From Gimesia fumaroli (GTDB taxonomy: Bacteria > Planctomycetota > Planctomycetia > Planctomycetales > Planctomycetaceae), in NCBI RefSeq assembly GCF_007754425.1, contig NZ_CP037452.1, positions 3,509,164-3,573,163 of the forward strand: DNA of 64,000 nucleotides, written 5' to 3'. The translations under genes were made by a program, and so were the position numbers. The notes under the pieces were generated by a model that saw nothing but the letters and a program-made list of their open reading frames with translations, was not told the origin of the DNA and ran no database searches. Below, one piece after another: positions 27,166 through 34,937 of the stretch. How positions within the stretch are numbered: the first letter of the stretch is position 1; every line of letters starts with the position of its first letter.

Positions 27166-27239
27166 GCCCCCGTAGCTCAATTGGATAGAGTGCTGGCTTC
27201 CGAAGCCAGAGGTTGCTGGTTCGAGCCCAGCCGGGGGTA
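27166..27239 (+). tRNA. tRNA-Arg (anticodon CCG)
   Basis: Cloverleaf read by eye: acceptor GCCCCCG/CGGGGGT (one G-T pair), D arm after TAGCTCAATTGGATAGAG, anticodon stem CTGGC/GCCAG around loop TTCCGAA giving anticodon CCG (codon CGG), and T arm GCTGG-TTCGAGC-CCAGC. Length is 74 bases. The 3' CCA is not encoded. It borders the accessory region that follows. Confidence 0.95.
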
Positions 27240-27488
27240 TTTTCGCGAGCACACCTGCTGAATCAGTTCTAATTCCGCAGTCAGAACACAGTCTCCCTGT
27301 TCGATGTTCATTCCTGAAGATCCAGCACCTCCTGCTGAAAAAATCTGACTTGACGGCAACCCGGCGTTGCATAGTTTATCTGCAGTTATGCGTCGCGCGC
27401 GTGAGCACTGCTGGTTCAGGTGAATCTGTGAAACCGGTTTTAACCGCACCTGCAAAAAACCGCTTGTATTAGACCGATTTTTCAAATC

Positions 27489-27504
27489 GAATCCTCCAAA
27501 AGTT
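27489..27504. repeat. Possible relic of an IS left end
   Basis: GAATCCTCCAAAAGTT resembles the reverse complement of the segment at 28947-28963 (GAATCCCCCCAAAAGTT) with one substitution and one missing base. If real it would bound an IS of about 1.48 kb. The sequence between does not show the expected first transposase gene, so the match may be chance. Confidence 0.3.
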
Positions 27505-27796
27505 ATGCGGGTCGACACACATCGGCGCATATCCGACACCGTCCGGTCCACTCTCCGCCTCTTGAGACACACTGCCAGCCACCGTTCACACCACATCAAA
27601 ATCTCCTTTCCTCTTGACCACCTCACGCCCCTGCAGAAAATTTTCATCAACAGCGCGGGCATCAGAAATAAAACAGAGACAGATCGAACTTTCAAAACCC
27701 GGTCAGATTCGGAGACAAATCCAAGCCGACCACAGCGAGCAGGAAACCAACACATCGAATCACAAAACCAGATCACAAATTCATCCTCCAAAAAGT

Positions 27797-27822
27797 AGGG
27801 GCGGGACCCATGTGTCCGCCCG
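27797..27822. repeat. GC-rich hairpin GGGCGGGAC...GTCCGCCC
   Basis: GGGCGGGAC and GTCCGCCC pair with one bulged G around a CCATGT loop. It is preceded by GTAGGGG and looks like a short palindromic intergenic repeat. Confidence 0.5.
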
Positions 27823-28010
27823 CCTGGCGACATTCAAGTTCAAATCACTGAGTAAATGGAACCAGAGCGGCCTGCAAAAAAGTGAGCAGCTCGGCACCAA
27901 CCGCTGTTTGCAACCAGAGTGCGGAAACAAACCGCTGGCAGATGAATCCTACCAGATATCACCAGCACCAACTCAGATGAACTTTCAACACCTGCCGCTC
28001 GTCGGATAAG

Positions 28011-28937
28011 GGAAAAAAGTCCAGACCCCTTTTAGCTCCCATCGAGCATGTTCAAGAAACGTGTTCGATCTCAGAACGTCGGGCTTGTGAAGTTCTTGAT
28101 CAGCCTCGGAGTACACAGCGGTACGTTCCCACGGTCAAGGAAGATGAATCTCGATTGATCTCTCGAATTCTGGAGTTGGTTAGAGAGTTCCCACGATTTG
28201 GTTATCGCCAGATCACTCGTTTGCTTCGAGGTGAAGGCTGGCAGGTCAACTTCAAAAGAGTTTACAGACTTTGGCGACAGGAAGGCTTGAAGGTGCCCAG
28301 AAAGAAACAGAAACGCAAGCGTTTGGGGAATTCCAGTGGCGGCATTCTACGTCGAAAGTCAGAACGAATGAATTAGGTCTGGTCAATGGATTTCATCTTT
28401 GATCGTACGACCAACGGTCGCGCCATCAAGATTTTGTCAATCATTGACGAGCATACTCGTGAGTGCATTGCCTTAAATGCGAGCCGCAAAATGACCAGTG
28501 AAGATGTGATTGCGGTATTGGTAGACTTGATCGCCATTCGTGGTGTTCCGACATTCGTACGTTGCGACAACGGCCCGGAGTTTATTTCAAAGTCCTTGCG
28601 GAAGTTTCTGGAGAGAATCGATGTGGGAACGTCGTACATCGAGCCTGGAAGTCCGTGGGAGAATGGTTTCGTAGAGAGCTTTCACAGTCGGTTTCGAGAT
28701 GAATGTTTAGCGTGCGAAGAGTTCACGACGATTTCTGAAGCGATGACCGTGATCGATGAGTGGCGAAGTATGTACAACCAACGTCGTCCACACAGTTCTT
28801 TAGGCGGTCAGACACCCGCCGAATTTGCGTCGCAGTGTGCCGCTTCCGTTCCAGGAGAGAATCCGCCTCCGGCTCCTTCTCTCCCTCCACTCCAGCGTCA
28901 CGCTGCTGATTTAATTACCCAACCCGAACTCTCATAA
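28011..28937 (+). pseudogene. IS3-family transposase OrfB remnant, truncated and with an in-frame amber stop
   Basis: Continuous translation from about 28011 in one frame gives the IS3-type OrfB: a helix-turn-helix region (ISERRACEVLDQPRSTQRYVP, then RFGYRQITRLLRGEGW...RVYRLWRQEGLKV), then the rve integrase core with the DDE signature: Asp in VWSMDFIFD, Asp in RCDNGPEF and Glu in SPWENGFVESFHSRFRDE. A TAG at 28374-28376 interrupts the conserved segment just before VWSMDF, splitting the gene in the same frame. The preceding orfA and the start of orfB are missing. It is therefore inactive unless the stop is read through. The right end is followed by TGGATCAACTTTTGGGG at 28941. Confidence 0.85.
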
Positions 28938-28940
28938 CCC

Positions 28941-28966
28941 TGGATCAACTTTTGGGGGGATTCCAA
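28941..28966. repeat. Probable right end of the IS3-type element
   Basis: TGGATCAACTTTTGGGGGGA followed by TTCCA lies just past the transposase stop, where an IS3-family terminal repeat is expected. The matching left end is not clear (see 27489-27504). No flanking target duplication was identified. Confidence 0.5.
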
Positions 28967-29060
28967 TAGTCGATGACTCCTTAATTTTTCCCTATGGTCT
29001 TCGGAATTAGTGGCAGGCAGATCATCTGAATTTTCGTAAGGGACAATCCGAGGCAACAGA

Positions 29061-31190
29061 TCAGATTCGTACTTTTACAGCACTAAATCGATTTCCTGGG
29101 GCGGCTGCGCATATTTGAACTACACGTTCCATCCAAGGCAGCCCTCGTCCTTGCAAATCCCGTAGCGAAATCCTCACCAATGTGGATGAGGGCTCGAATT
29201 TTTTTAAGAGCCTCTTACCATGCCAGATTGTGATCAGACAGCCTTTGGGGACGATAGGCAGCTGAATGTGCATGTGTGTATCTTGGATAAATGCGCGCAG
29301 CCGAATTAATCGTGGGACATCTTTCCAGATTTCCAATGTAGGGTCACCTATGACGTGATAGATTTCAAAGTGATCTTTGATGTACTGGGGAGAACCGCTG
29401 CCGCAAATGGGTAGATAGCTCTTGGCATAGTTGAGTAGGTCACCGAGTCGGTTGTTCCGCACACCATAGGCCGCCGTAGAACTCGGAAAGGTGGGAAGCA
29501 CACCAGGCCACATCCCGTCGAAAATTGCCTTAGTCAAGTCATCATTCAAAAACGAATGCGAGACACGAGTGGCAGCGATCAGAGAAGGTGCACCGCCGGG
29601 CAACTGCATAATGGCTTCCGCGAAAGAATTTGTTGAGGCCGAAAGATCAAAACGTCCTGTGAGACAGTTGACACTGTAAAAGATGCTCGGCATTGTGCCT
29701 GTGACTCCACTAAGATCACCAGTTTGGAAATGAGGCATATGCCACCCCGATTCCAAACCATGATCACGATGTGCTGTGATCAATTGGCCTTCTGTGGTTG
29801 CATCTACTAAGTTTGCGGTAGCGACTGCACCGTTTAGCAGAGCAGCCTTCACTTCTGTAGGAACGGGGGTGCCGTCACGGAAGTATTGAGGGTTGGGATT
29901 GTTAGAGACATATACCCGTTCTATTTCAAACCCCAGACTGACAAGGTGTGATCGAATGCTCTCCAAGGTCTTCATGTACCGCCGGTCTGCCCTGCCGTCT
30001 TGGGGCTGGTCGTCTTGGAAATAACCAGCAAACGTCATACGCCGGTAGTATTCTGGGTCAGCTGGGGGGGCCTTTTCGTATCGTATTATTTGTTCCACCA
30101 CCGCATTCGCCTCTGCCAATGATTGAGCTGGGATTCTCCCACCTGATATGGATGGCATCACCAGGTCGGTGCTCCCGGCAGGGTCAAATTTAGTGGTGTA
30201 GTAATAATCCGACGCATTAGATCCAAAGGCGCCGCCACTGATCGTCTCAGTTGTAATTTGGTCAACATCGCCGAGTAGTAACAGATATCGCAGTTTCGAC
30301 CCCGGTTTTGACCGCTGATTTCGAACGTATTCTTTGATTTGTGAAACCGAATTACCAATATCCGATATGGGAACAATCTTTGTGATAAGCCCTTTGCGCA
30401 ACTTCCAATCTGCCAACTTTCGCGCCGCCTGCAGAAAGTCATCATGTGCGATAATTAGGTATTGAGGACCGGTGAGGTGAGATAGTGGTGGCTGTCGCTC
30501 CAGCCATCGCCCTTCCAGACGCTGCTCTATGTCGCGCTGTGGATTCACGAACATGTTTCCGAATGACTCTAATTCGAGATTGCGATCATAAACATCGAGA
30601 TCCGCATCCCCAGCGCCTTCGATAAGTCGAATTGTTACTACAATATTCGGATATAAAAGTAGTTTTTGCTTTTTGGGTTTATACTGCGCCGGACGTATAT
30701 GGACCAAAATTGCATGATAGGCGTCGAGCTCAAACGGCCCTGTGACCTCGACTAATTCGCTGGGATAGCTTCTGCTTTTTTTGTAAAACGACTCATCATA
30801 TTCGAATTCATGTTCAGTGTCGGCGTCATCAGTAATCTCATCCTGCGCTGGCAGTACATCGATTCCTTCGAACTCGCGCGGCTCGGACTTCTTTACATGT
30901 ACTTCATAACCACAGCCAGCTGGTAATTGGACATATCGTCCAAAAGATGGCATTAGTGGTTTACCACTTTCAACCAGATATCCGACACCATCAATGTCAA
31001 CTTGTTTAAAAGGGATGCGTTTTCCTTTTACCTCGTGGCTATCATCTATTAGAAAGAATGCGGGAAACTTAACAGAAAGACGGATCTCATGCTCAAACTC
31101 TTCGACTTCAACAATTGGCTCCGTCCCCAATAGCTCGATATCATATTCATCTGATAAGCCTGCTGCATCAAGCATAACTAATTTACGCAT
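29061..31190 (-). CDS. Clan-CD peptidase of family C25 (gingipain-like)
   Basis: A 709-residue cysteine peptidase of the gingipain type. Residues 1-220 look like a C25 propeptide domain, with the family-like PLMPSFGRYVQLPAG; the catalytic domain starts around YLIIAHDDFLQAARKLADWK (about 247) and has the LLLLGDVDQI strand. The catalytic His is in AHRDHG (H474 or H477) and the Cys in YSVNCLTGRFD (C509); the H477-C509 spacing is like that in RgpB. A C-terminal beta domain follows. Unusually for the family, no signal peptide is visible at MRKLVMLDAAGLSDEYDI, suggesting cytosolic action or a non-classical export route. It lies 152 bases downstream of the caspase-fold gene on the same strand, and DNA composition is more A/T-rich than the flanks. 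Confidence 0.8.
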   Translation of the reverse strand: MRKLVMLDAAGLSDEYDIELLGTEPIVEVEEFEHEIRLSVKFPAFFLIDDSHEVKGKRIPFKQVDIDGVGYLVESGKPLMPSFGRYVQLPAGCGYEVHVKKSEPREFEGIDVLPAQDEITDDADTEHEFEYDESFYKKSRSYPSELVEVTGPFELDAYHAILVHIRPAQYKPKKQKLLLYPNIVVTIRLIEGAGDADLDVYDRNLELESFGNMFVNPQRDIEQRLEGRWLERQPPLSHLTGPQYLIIAHDDFLQAARKLADWKLRKGLITKIVPISDIGNSVSQIKEYVRNQRSKPGSKLRYLLLLGDVDQITTETISGGAFGSNASDYYYTTKFDPAGSTDLVMPSISGGRIPAQSLAEANAVVEQIIRYEKAPPADPEYYRRMTFAGYFQDDQPQDGRADRRYMKTLESIRSHLVSLGFEIERVYVSNNPNPQYFRDGTPVPTEVKAALLNGAVATANLVDATTEGQLITAHRDHGLESGWHMPHFQTGDLSGVTGTMPSIFYSVNCLTGRFDLSASTNSFAEAIMQLPGGAPSLIAATRVSHSFLNDDLTKAIFDGMWPGVLPTFPSSTAAYGVRNNRLGDLLNYAKSYLPICGSGSPQYIKDHFEIYHVIGDPTLEIWKDVPRLIRLRAFIQDTHMHIQLPIVPKGCLITIWHGKRLLKKFEPSSTLVRISLRDLQGRGLPWMERVVQICAAAPGNRFSAVKVRI

Positions 31191-31342
31191 AGTAAGGATC
31201 CTAGAATCAAAATGAAATTTTTAGCATCACGTCTGTTAATCGATTATAGGTGCGATTTACAAAATGTACCGATTTAAGAGCACAGGGCTTTATGTCTAAA
31301 AGTCCTATCCACTAAAATCTCCCTGACAGCAGTTAATGCTGT

Positions 31343-32374
31343 TCAATTCTCCAATTCGACATTGAAGGTTTGCTCGATACCATTTGATTCGATGTCAATT
31401 GTTGCTTTTTTCTGCGAGAAGTTCACAGCAGTAATAAGATGGTTATCATCAGTTATTGCATGCCCATTAACACGAATGACTTTCATTCCTGCTGTAAGGC
31501 CACTGCGTGAAGCAGGTGAGCCGTTTTTCACTTTTAAAATACGGCGGTTTATGTGCTCTACTCCGAGACGAAGATCATTGACATCTCTACCATACATCCT
31601 ACGAAAAGAATATGGCGTTTGTGTTTTCTGTGGAATGTCACGATAGGTGTGAGGTTTGAAATCATTTTGCATCTTAATTTCCGAAAATCTTGCGGTTTTC
31701 TCGCGAGTAATTTTGAAAACATCATTCCAGTCAAGACGCTTGTTTGCATTTTGCTCTAATGCACGACAGAAAGACCATGTAAAAGCTCCGCCTATTGGTG
31801 GTGGCATTCCAATAGAAACCTGTTCAGGACGACATGATGTGATATCAATCCGGCCATCAGTATTAAAAAAAAGATGTGTTAAAAGAGTGGTATTGGCAGG
31901 GAAGGCGCCAGCCGGGGATGGAGCAGGCTCACCTGAGACCGATGCACAGCAATCAGTGATGACTGCCCAAAAGCGTGGTGTTAATGGTTTCTTTATGGAT
32001 TGCACAATGGATGATCGTAGAACCCGTCCGCTGTTGTTCAGGATCAAAAAGTGACCTTCTTCGGGAGAAAACCCGCCATGTCCAGAATAGTAAAATAATA
32101 CTGCATCATCTTGCTGGATTTTTAGATTTGTGAGAGTGTTTGTGATCATTCTCTCACTGACGTCTTTTCCAATAAGTTCTATAATTTGCAGTGAGTTGCG
32201 TGGTATACCAGTTCGTAATACTTTCTTGATGTTCTTCAGGTCGGTAGCAACAGAAGCGCCAAGGTCTGAGTGAGTATCGATTGCCAATACCGCATACAAC
32301 TGTCGTGCTACTGCAGATTCTGCGAAGATAGAACAGATGAAGACTATTGCTAATTGAGTTATTCGAATATGCAT
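31343..32374 (-). CDS. Secreted caspase-fold peptidase (C14) with C-terminal PDZ domain
   Basis: A 343-residue clan-CD peptidase. A signal peptide (MHIRITQLAIVFICSIFAESAVA) is followed by a caspase p20-like domain: AVLFYYSGHGG with the catalytic H99, and FWAVITDCCAS with catalytic Cys, most likely C143. The segment at about 255-343 (LGVEHINRRILKVKNGSPASRSGLTAGMKVI) is a PDZ domain, which would bring it to substrate C-termini or modulate activity. Caspase-PDZ fusions are not common in my knowledge of the family. It is upstream of the C25 peptidase on the same strand, forming a two-gene clan-CD set. The DNA is visibly A/T-rich relative to flanking genes, consistent with acquisition. Confidence 0.82.
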   Translation of the reverse strand: MHIRITQLAIVFICSIFAESAVARQLYAVLAIDTHSDLGASVATDLKNIKKVLRTGIPRNSLQIIELIGKDVSERMITNTLTNLKIQQDDAVLFYYSGHGGFSPEEGHFLILNNSGRVLRSSIVQSIKKPLTPRFWAVITDCCASVSGEPAPSPAGAFPANTTLLTHLFFNTDGRIDITSCRPEQVSIGMPPPIGGAFTWSFCRALEQNANKRLDWNDVFKITREKTARFSEIKMQNDFKPHTYRDIPQKTQTPYSFRRMYGRDVNDLRLGVEHINRRILKVKNGSPASRSGLTAGMKVIRVNGHAITDDNHLITAVNFSQKKATIDIESNGIEQTFNVELEN

Positions 32375-32548
32375 TGGTATCTTTCTACGGAACTTATCAG
32401 ACTGTTAACCTCTACCTGACTTAATGTATTGCCAAGGCTATGTAGGATATTCAAGTTTAATGTACAGTGGCCTTTTGTCAATACCTGTTCGGAGTGTGCC
32501 GTGTGTTCAATCGATAAAATACAAAGTGATTAGGCTAACATTGTACCC

Positions 32549-32681
32549 TCAGATCAACTCTTTAATCGGGGCGCCCGTGTGGTAGAATGGGCATGGAGTG
32601 GCCCGCCGTGGTCGAGGGATTCTTTGTTCTGTTCGATTCCCAGGAAGCGGTAGACGGTTGCCAGGTGATCGGTGGGATCGA
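32549..32681. repeat. Duplicate of the 3' end of the DUF1501 gene
   Basis: This stretch aligns over about 133 bases with 33095-33225, the last part of the DUF1501 gene, including the stretch GATTCCCAGGAAGCGGTAGA, which is identical in both. Roughly one base in five differs. The copy carries a net +2 indel that shifts the frame near its end. Confidence 0.85.
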
Positions 32682-33030
32682 ACAGATTAGCAGCTGCCAC
32701 GAAGTCTATTCTCCAAAATGAACATACGTACTGGCAGGCTTCTTCGAAGCAAAGTTCCCTGATGCGATCCTGTTCCAAAGAAAATTCATAGACCAGAAAT
32801 GACGTCGGGCGGGTTCTTACTGGGCCTCGGTAATCGACTCGAAACACCATTTTCTCTGAGTCGGATCTGACCAGACTGGCAGATAAATTACGATACGATG
32901 TGTAAGTGTTCTGAGCGCGTTCGATGACTCGTTGTTTGGCCTCACGTATCTCCGGTGGATTCAGGTAATTCCACAATCGCTGAAGAAATCGCTTCATGTT
33001 GGAATTACTCTCCTGATGTGTGATAGACAA
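32554..33030 (-). CDS. Hypothetical protein fused to a duplicated DUF1501 tail
   Basis: A 158-residue protein whose first ~115 residues I do not recognise: a basic N-terminus (MKRFLQRLWNYLNPPEIREAK) and a mixed alpha/beta body with FRVDYRGPVRTRPTSF. From about residue 116 (LFDPTDHLATVYRFLGIEQNKESLD) it copies the C-terminus of the adjacent DUF1501 protein (LDPNDLLATVYRFLGIDQNHEFLD), then leaves that frame and ends STTRAPRLKS. So the 3' end of this gene came from a DUF1501 gene by duplication or recombination. Likely start ATG at 32995 (after the NSN) or 33030. Whether it is expressed is unknown; it may be a chimeric remnant. Confidence 0.5.
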   Translation of the reverse strand: MSITHQESNSNMKRFLQRLWNYLNPPEIREAKQRVIERAQNTYTSYRNLSASLVRSDSEKMVFRVDYRGPVRTRPTSFLVYEFSLEQDRIRELCFEEACQYVCSFWRIDFVAAANLFDPTDHLATVYRFLGIEQNKESLDHGGPLHAHSTTRAPRLKS

Positions 33031-33094
33031 TGAGATTATATCGCAAGCATTCGTATCAACTAAAGTAAGAAAATAAAACGCTCAAAATCAATTG

Positions 33095-33225
33095 TCAGAT
33101 CAACTCGCTGATCGGAGCACCGTGCGGCAGAATCGGCATGGGGCGGCCGCTGCGGTCGAGGAATTCGTGGTTCTGGTCGATTCCCAGGAAGCGGTAGACG
33201 GTGGCCAGGAGATCGTTGGGGTCCA
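33095..33225. repeat. Parent copy of the duplicated DUF1501 3' end
   Basis: This is the in-frame 3' end of the DUF1501 gene that is repeated, diverged, at 32549-32681 in the same orientation, 546 bases away. Confidence 0.85.
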
Positions 33226-34495
33226 GCTTGTTGTCTTTCGCGTATTCGCCTTTGGCGGTGGTCGAGCCGATGACCTGTCCCATGGGGGCGCCGCCTCCTG
33301 AGACGAGAACGGACATCGCACCTGGCCAATGGTCGCGGCCCGGTTGCATGACTTTACTCTTGGTGCCCGGCTGAACGGTAATCCGCGGTGTGCGGCCGAA
33401 CTCGCCCGAGACGACCAGCATCACTTTCTTATCGAGGCCGCGTGCGTAGATGTCTTCAATCAGAGCCGAGACGGCGCGATCAAAGGGCGGCATGCGGACG
33501 CCCAGATCGTAATACAGGTCGCCGTTAATGGCGTGGATGTCCCAGTTGGCATGGATGCGGTTTTTCTGTGTGCCGGGGACATCGGGGTTGTTCATATACA
33601 TGGTGACAAAGCTGGTACCGGCTTCGACGAGACGCCGCGCGAGTAACGCACGCTGACCCCATTTGTGACGACCATAGCGGTCGCGGGTGGCGTCACTCTC
33701 TTGCGTGAGATCAAACGCCTGCCTCGCTTTTTCGCTGGTCAACAGGCTAAGCGCCTGCTGGTTGATGTCATCCAGAGATTCCATCGAGCCGTTGAGATCG
33801 GTGTCTTTTCGCATTTGATCGAATGCTTTTAAAAGTCCCACGCGATCATCGAGGCGGTTTTTCAGTCCATTGGATAACGACAGATTGGGCACCTTATAAC
33901 CGGGGGCCCCGGGGTTGCCGCCGACGACAAAGGGCATTGCGGATTCGCCCAGGTAAGCACTGCCCCCGCCATAGGCGCGGGGTGAACTGGCGACGTAGTT
34001 GGGCACGCCGACACTGCGGTGCTCGCGCATTTTGGCCACGATCGGGCCCACGGTGGGAAATTCGGAAATGGGATTCACGCTCTGGGTTTTCCGGCCACTC
34101 AGAAACCGGACGGAGCCGCGGGCGTGTTGTGAGTCTTCATGCGAAATCGAACGGATGATGGAGAATTTGTCCGCCACCCGGGCATGCAGCGGCAACAGTT
34201 CACAGATCTCAATCCCCGGTGCATTGGTGGCGATCGGGTTGAGCTGCCCTCGATAATCGCTGGGGGCGTTGGGTTTCATGTCATACGTTTCCATATGACT
34301 GGGGCCGCCCAGGAGCCAGATGAAGATGACCGCGGTATCGTCGTTTGAGTTGTTGGTGCCGGAGATCGCATTCGCCAGCGCCCGTTGCTGGAGCAATTCT
34401 GATAATCCGAGCCCTCCTAATGCCAGATAACCGGCTTCCAGGAAGCTGCGTCGGGACATGGGACCGGGACAAAAGACGGACTGATCAGAACTCAT
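33095..34495 (-). CDS. Tat-exported DUF1501 protein
   Basis: A 466-residue DUF1501 protein, a sulfatase/alkaline-phosphatase-fold family greatly expanded in planctomycetes. The N-terminus has a twin-arginine signal (MSRRSFLEAGYLALGGLGLSELL). Family marks include IFIWLLGGPSHMETYDMKP, ISHEDSQHARGSVRFLSG, MLVVSGEFGRTPRI and the C-terminal LLATVYRFLGID. The start at 34495 has AAGAGGT upstream; an open frame reaches 34624 but lacks support. Such genes usually sit beside a DUF1549/DUF1553 cytochrome-like partner; none is here, so this is a solitary copy. Function unknown, possibly linked to polysaccharide use. Confidence 0.88.
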   Translation of the reverse strand: MSSDQSVFCPGPMSRRSFLEAGYLALGGLGLSELLQQRALANAISGTNNSNDDTAVIFIWLLGGPSHMETYDMKPNAPSDYRGQLNPIATNAPGIEICELLPLHARVADKFSIIRSISHEDSQHARGSVRFLSGRKTQSVNPISEFPTVGPIVAKMREHRSVGVPNYVASSPRAYGGGSAYLGESAMPFVVGGNPGAPGYKVPNLSLSNGLKNRLDDRVGLLKAFDQMRKDTDLNGSMESLDDINQQALSLLTSEKARQAFDLTQESDATRDRYGRHKWGQRALLARRLVEAGTSFVTMYMNNPDVPGTQKNRIHANWDIHAINGDLYYDLGVRMPPFDRAVSALIEDIYARGLDKKVMLVVSGEFGRTPRITVQPGTKSKVMQPGRDHWPGAMSVLVSGGGAPMGQVIGSTTAKGEYAKDNKLDPNDLLATVYRFLGIDQNHEFLDRSGRPMPILPHGAPISELI

Positions 34496-34937
34496 CAAGA
34501 TACCTCTTACAAAAGAGTCAGACGTTCGGAGTGCATCAGGTTTCGCAGGTAAGACGTTTAGGGAGGGTATCGGATTTCGTAACTTTGTTAATTTTAGTGT
34601 AACTGACAAAGGATCAGACAGCAAGTTGAAAATGGGGTTCAGTAATGATTTCGGTTGCCGGCTGGAAGGTCAGATCAATGAAACCTGTGTTCGTTCAGAC
34701 TTTAATCGGTCGGTTTCTTAGTCGTTGTATTCCCGTTTTTTCTGGTTCTTCCTAGTCGGGATGCGGGATGGCTTTCATTGAGATTGTGTTAATTCTGGGG
34801 GGAATCTGATCACTATTTGTGTGAAATTGTCAGACGCGATTTGTTTACGTTGTACTATACGAGATGTAATATGTTTCAATATGAATACTTTACTGGCGTG
34901 CAGATGATTTTGATCTTTTTAAGAGAAATAGAGCCAA
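34496..34937. other. Gene-free divergent promoter region
   Basis: The 442 bases between the DUF1501 gene and the SWIM gene hold no supported gene. A TTGTCA at 34827-34832 with a weak -10 (TGTACT/TACTAT) near 34851-34858 is the best plus-strand promoter candidate for the downstream five-gene cluster. Confidence 0.4.

Larger units (their letters stand above)
27240..28010. other. Non-coding, A/C-rich stretch after tRNA-Arg
   Basis: About 770 bases without a credible gene. From about 27,500 to 28,010 the plus strand is strikingly poor in G and T relative to A and C, and the open frames found there have low-complexity, unconvincing translations. It contains the 27489 IS-end-like motif and the hairpin at 27797. 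It may be decayed mobile DNA or a non-coding RNA locus. Confidence 0.5.

Noticed and set aside
27614-28009. Open frames in the A/C-rich stretch
   Set aside because: Low-complexity translations, no ribosome site of note and no family resemblance; treated as non-coding.
28373-28639. Minus-strand frame antisense to the transposase
   Set aside because: It is a mirror of the transposase coding sequence and shows no family character.
33060-33329. Minus-strand open frame rich in Arg/Pro opposite the DUF1501 end
   Set aside because: It is a shadow frame of the DUF1501 gene with low-complexity translation.
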